From positions 20,047,735-20,111,734 of the forward strand of contig OY997589.1 of the NCBI GenBank assembly GCA_963921825.1: a DNA stretch of 64,000 nucleotides, read 5' to 3'. Below the pieces are notes generated by a model, which saw only the letters and a list, made by a program, of their open reading frames with translations, made no database searches and was not told the DNA's origin. The translations under genes were made by a program, and so were the position numbers. The stretch comes from Erodium maritimum. Lineage: Eukaryota; Streptophyta; Magnoliopsida; Geraniales; Geraniaceae. Shown one piece after another: positions 56,021 through 64,000 of this stretch. Every line of letters begins with the position of its first letter. Position 1 is the stretch's first letter.

Positions 56021-57367
56021 TCAGTGGTAAAATATGTACTTGAGGCTCTTGTGATCCGAGAACACCTGAAACCCCTCGCCATACAGATAATATCGCCAGC
56101 TCTTTAGCGCAAACACGACTGCTGCTAGCTCCAAGTCGTGGGTAGGATAGTTGCGCTCGTGCGTCTTCAACTGCCTGGAGCCATAAGCCACAACTCTGCC
56201 CAACTGCATCAGTACGCAGCCCAGTCCCTCTCCGGACGCATCACAGTACACATCACAACCGATCCCTCGCTCGGGCACCACTAACACTGGAGCTGTAGTC
56301 AGTCGAGTCTTCAACTCCGCGAATGCACGCTCCCAGTCCTCTGTCCACACAAACCTGACTCCTTTGCGAGTCAACAGAGTCATCGGTGCGGCTAGTCGTG
56401 CAAAATCCTGGAAAAATCGCCGATAGTAGCCTGCCAATCCCAGAAAGCTGCGGATCTCGAAGACACTCGTGGGCCGTGCCCACTTCGAGACTGCGTCGAT
56501 CTCTGACGGATCGACCAGGATACCGTCACGGGACACGATGTGGCCGAGGAATCTCACCTCAGAGAGCCAGAACTCGCACTTCTCCCGGTTGGCATATAGA
56601 TGATGCTCGCGCAGTAGTGTCAGAACAGCCCTCAGATGTGACTTAAGCGCCACCTCGTTCTGCGAATAAATCAAGATGTCGTCCACGAACACCACCACAA
56701 ACTGATCTAGGTACGGCCGGAAGATGCTGTTCATCAGGTCCATGAACGCTGCAGGTGCGTTCGTCAGCCCGAATGGCATCACCAGGAACTCGTAGTGCCC
56801 ATAGCGTGTCCGGAATGCAGTCTTTGCGACGTCCCGCTCACGGACTCGCAACTGATAATAACCGGATCGCAGATCGATCTTCGAGAAGTAGGTCGCCCCT
56901 CTCAACTGGTCGAACAAGTCATCGATCCTCGGCATCGGGTATCGGTTCTTCACCGTAACCCGGTTCAGCTTCCGGTAATCTATACACATCCGTATCTCTC
57001 CACTCTTCTTCTTCACGAAGAGTGCTGGTGCTCCCCACGGCGATGCACTCGGACGGATAAACCCCTTCTGCTGAAGCTCCTCTAGCTGACGCTTCAGCTC
57101 AGTCAACTCTGCCGGCGCAAACATGTAAGGCGCCATCGATATCCCCGCCGTTCCCGGCACTAGGTCAATCCCGAACTCCACCTCACGAACCGGTGGTAGC
57201 CCGCTCAACTCCTCAGGGAAGACCTCGGGGAACTCGCATACCACTCTCGGTAATTCTCCGATCTGCACAGCCGACACTTCCTCCTCTACGGACAACGCCG
57301 ATAGGAGAACCCCACTCTTACTACCCAGAACACACGTCACCGCCGTACCACCCACTGTCACTGTCAC
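56021..57367 (-). pseudogene. Gypsy reverse transcriptase and RNase H
   Basis: A 448-codon open stretch in phase with gag-protease upstream. RT motifs: [52 protein letters not shown] and the active site [13 protein letters not shown], all intact. RNase H begins near [15 protein letters not shown] and includes the catalytic Asp and Glu region ([35 protein letters not shown]). It ends at TGA 56021-56023, where related elements read through to NMRQRRW. Confidence 0.92.
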
Positions 57368-58501
57368 TCATCGCCTGTAGCAATCGATATTGGCTCGGTA
57401 CCTCGACAGCCAATCCATTCCCAAGATCACATCAAAGGTAGTCATCCCCAACACGAGAAGATCACCAGAGCAAGGACAGTCTGCGACTCTAATCTCGCAG
57501 GCACGACATACTCTAGTCAACGATGCACCACCTCCAACAACGGTGTCCAGGCATAGGGGTGGACTCAACGGCTCTAAGCTCAACCCCAACCTCTCAGCAC
57601 AACCCGACGAAATAAAAGAGTGCGAAGCCCCGGTATCAAACAAGAATAAAGCCCATAAATGATACAATAAACACGTACCCTGGATGGTCTCGCGGTACGT
57701 GCTAGGTCTTGGGGCTCTGGAGTCGGTGACTACATACACTCTCCCCTGCGAGGCCTGCTGCCTCTGACCCGGCGCACTAGCTGCTGAATACCCGTAACTC
57801 TGTTGTTGTCTCGGAATCGGTGCGCTCGTGGACGGCCGTGACGACCTCGGCTGCTGACCCTGTCGAGGGCGACCCCTGGGCGACTGTACTGTCCGCGACT
57901 GCTGCGGTCGCTGCGCTGATGTCTCCCCCAACTGCTCGCGGCACCATGCCATAGTGTGTCCAACCCGGCCGCACCGGAAACAGCCGGTCTCGTCGGCTCT
58001 CGACCCCGAGCCCTGGCCTGTCCGGCTAGTCGCTGGTAAAGCTGCGGGTCCTCCCTTCGCCGGGCAATCTCGCTGTAAGTGGCCTGGCTGACCGCAGTGA
58101 TAGCATATCGGCCTCCTCTCTGAGGCGACTGGTCCCACTGACGCTACTGACCCATGTTGTCTCGATCCACCCCGATGAGGCGGTGGTCGGAAAAATCCTG
58201 TGGTCCTCTGCCTCCGCGAGTCTCGTGAGTCTAACGGCCCAGTAAAGCTGGTCGGCCGCTGTCGAACCTCGCGGGTCCTGGCCGCATCGCGAAAACCCTG
58301 CTCCACCGTCGCTGCGGTGTCCACTAGATCTGTATACTTCCGCAGTCTCAAGGCAAGGACCCTGTCCCGAATCACCGGTCTCAGTCCCCCCTGAAACCGC
58401 AGGCACCGGTTCAGCTCGGAAGTCACCATCTCCGGCGCGAATCTGGCCAAGGCCGTGAATCTGGCCTCGTATTCTGCTACCGTCAACCCTCCTTGCTCCA
58501 A
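57368..58501 (-). pseudogene. Gypsy Gag C-terminus, zinc knuckles and protease
   Basis: The frame contains the end of the retrotransposon Gag domain (LTVAEYEARFTALARFAP, FQGGLRPVIRDRV), then two CCHC knuckles (CYHCGQPGHLQRDC and CFRCGRVGHTMAWC), a Gln/Arg/Ser-rich linker, and the aspartic protease with LFDTGASHSFIS and VILGMDWL. It is cut from RT by a TGA (57368-57370), directly followed by the same frame. Two knuckles rather than one is a feature of several chromovirus groups. Confidence 0.9.
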
Positions 58502-59150
58502 GTCTAAGAACTACCGATGTCGCTCCAGCCGAGCCGACTCGGGAAAGTACTGTGCCATGAACACCTCCTAGAAGATGTTGTAGTTGTATCCGACCGTGTC
58601 CTTCACACGCCCCCACCAGTGGTAGGCGCTTTCTCTCAGCTGATGGGCCGCGAAGGACACCCTGCGACGGCCATCCTCGACACCCGATGTATCCAGGTCT
58701 CGCGTGACCTGTTCTAGCCACCGCTCGGCTAGGTCGGGGTTCGGCTCCCCGAAAAAAGTAGGTATCACGAGCTTCAGGAAATCTAGTAGTGCTCAGGAGG
58801 TATGATCCTCTGTCTGAACGACCCTCACCGGGACCGCGGCTGCCTTTGGTGCTGGCGAAGCCGACTCTCGGCTGGCGATGACCGCCACCAAAATCTGAAA
58901 TGTCCTGGTCAGCTCATTCAGGGTAGTCATAACCGGAGGGTCCGCGACTGGCAGAACACTGGGGGTGCCTGTAGACGGCCCCTGCGTCGCTTCTCCTGTC
59001 TTCTCCGACAGGAGTGCCCTGTACCCCCGCGTACTCGGCGGGCTCAACGGTTGGCACCCTCCTCGGTGCCCCTGCTGACCGTCCCCGCCGGCCTCGCGTG
59101 GGTGCCCGACCCCGTGTTCCTGCTGCTCGTCCGCGTCTACCACGAGCCAT
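58502..59150 (-). pseudogene. Gypsy Gag N-terminal half
   Basis: The likely start is ATG at 59150-59148, giving MARGRRGRAAGTRGRAPTRG, an Arg/Gly-rich leader usual for this lineage. A frameshift near 58935 moves to the frame with TLNELTRTFQILVAVIA. TGA at 58793-58795, TAG at 58568-58570 and TAG at 58511-58513 then interrupt the capsid-like segment (IPTFFGEPNPDLAERWLEQVTRDLD, AYHWWGRVKDTV, FMAQYFPESARLERHR). Confidence 0.82.
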
Positions 59151-59225
59151 AATCAGTATCCTCTGCACGGATACACGCAAACGTTCAGTTTGCGAACTCA
59201 AATAAAGACGACAGTTCAAAAACAA

Positions 59226-60347
59226 TAACGTTCACCCGGTCTACGCTTACACTAGCGTGCTTATCACTAAAGCGCCACACCGCTCAAGCTAAACATACTT
59301 TAAATATAGTATTAGTAAACGAGACCGCACCGACGTGCACCACACAAGCGACGACAAACCAACCCACACAACGAAACAACAACCACCAAAAATTTGAAAA
59401 CGACTCACTGGACCGGGCCGGTGCATGACCCCTGCCATGCCACACTCCGGGCCGGTAACCAAAACCTGCCGGGCCATATGCCGGGCCGGCAACCAGAACC
59501 AGCCGGGCCGGCAACCAAGACCTTCCGGGCCACTCGCCGGGCCTGCAGCCTGCCCTTGCTGGACCCTATTCCGGGCCGGCAGGCAGCCCTTGCCGGACCC
59601 CATTCCGGGCCGGCAGGCAGCCCCTGCCGTGCCCCGTTCCGGGCCGGCAAGCAGCACCTGTCGTGCCCCGTTCCGGGCCGACATGTAGCACTTGCCATTC
59701 CATCTACCGCATCAAACCAGAGACTCCTATCTCGTAGCGATGACGAAAACCGCCCTACTTACACCAGTTGTGTCTACCCTAGGGTATTCGTAACTTTACC
59801 GGCTAATAACGATCTGTTCCTTAGTACGTCGCAGACATTAATCCACTAAACAAATAACGCACACACGACAACTCAGGACCGACCTCAATCATAACCAACA
59901 CGGCCGAATAACAACACAACCACACGACCCCCGCTCACCGGGCCAACCAAAGTCGAACCTTGCCCACCGGGCCAACCAAAATCAAACACATGCCCACATG
60001 GCCAATCAAGTTCAAAACACGCCAACAGCGCCAACAATTTTAAAACTTTCACCCTTTCATTTTAAAACTTCATTCCTTGACATCACGTAGTTACAACCCA
60101 GTCCAGGCGTCCCCGAACCAAGTTGTACCGACTTGACATCAACACCGTCACGTCCGACTACAGGAGCGCGCATGAGTCGACCCGTGACAGTTTAAAAAAC
60201 AGTTCCCGCAACCACACACAATCAGTATGCCAGCAACAAAATACTGCAACATACGCACAAGCAAAAACAAGACTCAAGACATGACGGGTATACACTGACT
60301 TGACTCTCCCATCTAATTGACGGACAGTCCGAGGTGTGAAACCTCGA
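59226..60347 (-). other. Gypsy 5' untranslated leader with GGGCCGGCA repeats
   Basis: Between the primer-binding site and gag there is no gene. At 59410-59690 a 30-33-bp degenerate repeat built on CCGGGCCGGCAGGCAGCCCC (on the plus strand) occurs about nine times and gives artefactual Gly/Pro/Ala-rich frames on both strands. GGGCCAACCAAAAT recurs at 59935-60010. Confidence 0.7.
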
Positions 60348-60359
60348 GCTCTGATACCA
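60348..60359 (-). other. Gypsy primer-binding site (tRNA-iMet)
   Basis: The minus strand reads TGGTATCAGAGC, three bases from the 5' LTR edge; it is the complement of the initiator Met-tRNA 3' end. Confidence 0.9.
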
Positions 60360-60362
60360 AGC

Positions 60363-63300
60363 TGTCACGCCCCAATTTCAGAGAAGCGAACTCGGGACGC
60401 GAACGTTTTAAAACATAAAAACACTTGAACCTGTTTCGAATAAAAGCTTTGACATTTCCATTTAGTTCCCAAAAATAATAATAATAATAATTACAATACA
60501 AAAACGTACCAATAAGTGGACCAGGTACAATATCCGTCACTAGACTCAACAAAATAAAGACCAGACTCCGCTCCAAGCTCCATGAACTTCAAGAGCTAAC
60601 CTAGTCCGTCCGGTGATCAGTACCTGTAGGAAAAGCAGCTAGGGGTGAGCGTTCGCTCACCTCCACGGATAACAGACTGACCATGGCATAATTAGTAGAA
60701 AAAGCCAGTAACACTAAAACCAAACCCAACACCGGGACTACAGTCCCCAACTCAAGTACCCAACTGACCCACAACCCGTTACTTTCCTCAACAGACTCAA
60801 CAATCGATAACACAATGTACACCGGACACAACTATCGACGACCTCCTCCAAGGACACGACAGAAAGACTACACAACGCCAAACAAGATCACAAAGGATCA
60901 CACACCAGCTGCTCAGTAACCAATCTCAATCAGGTCAGGGTTCGACCTATCGCAATTCCTCGACACGAAGTCGGATCAGGCTGTCGACCTTTCGAACTCG
61001 CAATTCATCGACACTAAGTCGGATCAGGCTGTCGACCTTTCGAACTCGCAATTCATCGACACTAAGTCGGATCAGGCTGTCGACCTTTCGAACTCGCAAT
61101 TCATCGACACTAAGTCGGATCAGGCTGTCGGCCTTTCGAACTCGCAATTCATCGACACTAAGTCGGATCAGGCTGTCGACCTTTCGAACTCACAACTTCA
61201 GGTAACCACAATCACAATCACAGGCAAGTTCAACCACACAGGCACTCAAGGCCACTCAAGACAGCTCAAGAATCAAGACTCGGGTTCAACAACCCCACGG
61301 GCACTCACTGCCACTCAAGACACACCAACGGTCAAGACTCGGGTTCAACAACCCCACGGCACTCACTGCCACTCAAGACACACCAACGGTCAAAACTCGG
61401 GTTCAACAACCCCACGGCACTCACTGCCACTCAAGACACACCAACGGTCAAGACTCGGGTTCAACAACCCCACGGCACTCACTGCCACTCAAGACACACC
61501 AACGGTCAAGACTCGGGTTCAACAACCCCACGGCACTCACGGCCACCCCAAAACATCAACAGTAAGACACGGGCACTCATGGCCACCCAAGACACCAATT
61601 TAAATACACGGGCTCTCAAGGCCACCCAAACTCAACAATAAATAACGCACAACAACCTCCGGCATACTCGATGCCTCCAACAGTCCTAAGATCACTAGTT
61701 TCACAAACAACCTCCGGGCATGGTCATATGCCTCCAGTAATTCAATTATCGCTAAGTTCTCTGTTCCTACGACACTACTAAGTGTCACATGCTTTTCTCT
61801 TAAAGGCTACAATCCTGTATCATGCTTTTCTAATATTTAAATAAATCTACTCAACCCACGACACCCCGGTGTCACATGCAATTCTACTATTAACTTTCCC
61901 TAATCAGGGCCGAGATCCGGCTACTTTTCCCTACCTCGTATAACACTCCAAAAGCGGTCCACTAAACCTCGATGCAAACCCAGTCACTCGCCGAGCTTCC
62001 CTTTGCCTCGGTCCGAAGCACGATCTAAAAGAACACAATTTTAAAGCACTTTTAAACTATTATGAAAAACCCGAAAATCAATAAACTTAACGCCCAAACG
62101 TAACCCCGATAAAGTCGGTCCATCCCAAACTTCCCAAATACTCGACATTGTCGATAAAGGACCCTTAAAGGCCCGATTCGCCCGACATGGCAAATCTGCC
62201 CGGTTTTCAATAATTGCCTTCCGGGGCTCCAAAAGCCCCCGTTTTCGTTTCTACGGTCTTAGAATATGTCAAGGGACCCAACGCACTTGACGGAATCGAA
62301 TTACGACTTCTAAGTCAAATTATTAACGTTTAAAGTTTCTAAAACCCGTTAATTGCAACTTCTGCAATTTAATTCCAAATTTCGATTCGATTAAGGATAA
62401 AAGGTCCGGGGAACGTTTTAAATCACCCGAACATTAAAACCCGAGCAACCGAGCACGTGGGCCCACCCAAACCCCTTGGCCGAGAGCCCTAGGGTTCAAG
62501 GGGGGGGGGCTCGGCCACCATGTGGTGGCTGGTACCAACTCCGGCCAGCCACCTATGGCCGGCCACAACCCACGGTGGCCGGAGCTCCTCCCGAGTCTCC
62601 GGTCACCGGAAAACGTCCAATAACGCCTCCAACCACCTCTAAAACGTCTCCAACAAACCCTCAAACTCACTACAACCCTAACCCAAAGTTTCATACAAAC
62701 CCCTAACTTTCCAAAGTTAACAAAATGAAGATCGGGTTAGGTCTTACCAACGAGGACGACGAAGGGAAGACGATTTCTCTTTGCCTTGAAACGATCCAAA
62801 GATTTGAAACCCTCCAAACCCTAGCTTTCCCTCTCTTCTCTCTTCTTCTTCTTCTCCTTCTCTCTCTAACCACTCTCTTCTTCTTTCTACTTTAAATCAA
62901 CTAACAACTAACTCTCCTTTTCTCTCTTTTAACCCACATGGCCGGCCACCTATATGCACCACACACTTTCCCCCCAAAACTAACACCACCACAATTAGGA
63001 CAAGTGTCAAGGTGGGTCCCACACCTTTTGGAAAATATCTAATTGATATTTTCCAATCAGTTTTGCGAAAATCGGACGTTTCGGGCTCTGAACGGGCACT
63101 TTTTCCAAGAAATTACAAAACTTGGCGGGCCACAAGGAAACGGCTCAACTAAGACCGCTGCGACGACGGCTAAGCTTTTTGGATCTAGAACGGTCCTCGA
63201 ATGGACCAAAACGTCGCTCGGTTGACTTTTCCAGCGAAAAGTCAACATTTACCAAATTGATCAGAAAGTTGCCCTGAGTCCCTTGGAACTCATTTTAGTC

Positions 63301-63433
63301 GATAACGGGGTCAACTTAAGTCCGGTATGACCCTCGGGGTCAAATTAGGTTAAATTAAGTGTTTGTCTCAAAATTTTTAAATTTTCCTGTTTTTCGCATG
63401 TTTGACTGACGTTGACCAGAAGTGTTTATTACA
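60363..63433 (-). repeat. Gypsy 5' LTR (3071 bp)
   Basis: It carries the 48-bp array in five copies (60960-61200), the 58-bp array (about 61265-61550), the GGTGAGCG-TT-CGCTCACC hairpin near 60645-60662 and the donor-like GTAAGA near 62745. It ends TTATTACA at 63433 before the TSD. Confidence 0.93.
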
Positions 63434-63438
63434 AATTA

Positions 63439-64000
63439 CACTTAAAGCATATTTAGAGGGGTTGACGCTGTTCAAGTTTGTCTAGAAGGACACTTGTTGG
63501 CATTGCTCTTGATCTCATGATTACATATGTCTCAAGCGTGTTGTATTAGCGTGTTGAGAATCTGTATGAAATGAATCATAGAGAATTATACAGTGCTCAT
63601 GTTATACATCGTGTCTGATTAATGCATTAGAGCTAAATTCTTATGATTGAAGCATCACAACTTTTCTAAGAAGATCAAGAACATCTGAGACTACAAGAGC
63701 TCAAAGATTAGAACTAAGATGGGATCTCAGGTTCAGTGGGAGTCTCTGAATTAGGTTTTTCATGTTGTAATAATAGAATATGTTTGATATGGATGATCTG
63801 AGAACTTTTATGCTGATTGATTACATTATGGTGAAAACCTTTCTACATGCAAAATGCCATATATATAGGTGATGTTGCACCGAACTGGGTAACCAATCTT
63901 GTGTCTTCATGTGTGTTTAGTCTTTCTTGTTCAATATTGTTTCCTTGTTTCTGATATAGCAAGATGTCAGCCAATAAGTCATAACATCTAGATGGACATC
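63439..64000. other. Unrecognised sequence right of the gypsy element
   Basis: This continues the sequence broken at 51331 (shared TSD AATTA). It is AT-rich and holds no convincing frame. ACCGAACTGGGTAACCAATC near 63875 and the general base composition resemble the LTR or untranslated part of an old retroelement, but I cannot name it. Confidence 0.35.

Larger units (their letters stand above)
51332..63433 (-). mobile_element. Ty3/gypsy chromovirus, full-length, degenerate
   Basis: The LTRs at 51332-54299 (2968 bp) and 60363-63433 (3071 bp) start TGTCACGCCCC and end TTATTACA. The TSD AATTA is perfect (51327-51331, 63434-63438). The minus-strand primer-binding site TGGTATCAGAGC lies at 60348-60359, and the polypurine tract AAGGGGGGTAGAC at about 54300-54314. 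The pol order is protease, RT, RNase H, integrase, then a chromodomain-like tail, which places it among chromoviruses (LTR size recalls the Tekay/Del group). Gag-pol has at least seven in-frame stops and two frameshifts. It inserted into the sequence that also hosts copia copy 2. Confidence 0.95.

Noticed and set aside
59289..59849. Gly/Pro/Ala-rich frames on both strands
   Set aside because: They arise from the GGGCCGGCA repeat in the gypsy leader; mutually overlapping and without domains.

Overview
This is a gene-poor stretch of a plant nuclear genome, most likely a eudicot. It holds nested LTR retrotransposons primed by initiator-Met tRNA (Ty3/gypsy chromovirus and Ty1/copia), an RRM-type LINE, a CACTA transposon remnant, and a multi-exon gene with GT-AG introns. 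The species cannot be fixed from the sequence. No rRNA gene, tRNA gene, CRISPR array or bacterial-style operon is present.

Left part (1-25.6 kb). The window opens inside a gypsy LTR (1-502) that cuts into the 3' end of a FAR1/MULE-like coding region (503-718). Two pairs of tandemly duplicated small genes follow: 1303-1620 (start codon lost) and 2116-2433; 3436-3783 and 4600-4862. The last one is split by a 13.9-kb nest and resumes at 18766-18807. The nest has three layers, each with a perfect 5-bp target-site duplication (TSD): solo LTR A (4863-18765, ATTCA), and inside it solo LTR B (5750-8759, GTATC) and a full-length copia element (9074-17101, GGCCG). Beyond it, on the minus strand, is a nine-exon Ulp1/C48-peptidase-like gene (25094-19374) that is open except for one TGA. 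Its introns and the intergenic spacers are filled with a degenerate minisatellite built on CGCAAAC.

Middle part (25.6-42.2 kb). AT-rich remnants surround two related retroposons with 17- and 13-bp TSDs (26962-27773 plus, 30095-31180 minus). A CACTA-like element is represented by its terminus and subterminal repeats (28922-29300) and a broken transposase (31230-32240). A LINE with an RRM in ORF1 (about 32.9-40.6 kb) has a lone gypsy LTR (35903-38938) inside its endonuclease.

Right part (42.2-64 kb). A second, very young copy of the same copia family lies on the plus strand (42262-50723, TSD CTGGG, LTRs of equal length with no difference found). A full-length gypsy chromovirus lies on the minus strand (51332-63433, TSD AATTA, LTRs of about 3 kb) and carries a series of mostly point nonsense mutations. 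Both sit in one older unrecognised sequence, seen in three pieces: 40620-42261, 50729-51331 and 63439-64000.

The strongest observations are: (1) the copia family has lost the catalytic residues of every enzyme and a Gag zinc ligand in both copies, yet one copy is a recent insertion, so it must be mobilised in trans; (2) the CGCAAAC minisatellite pervades introns and spacers of the FAR1-like/small-gene/Ulp1 cluster, which may be a gene-carrying mobile unit; (3) the gypsy LTRs share a short U3, a conserved hairpin and splice-like signals that suggest a leader intron.
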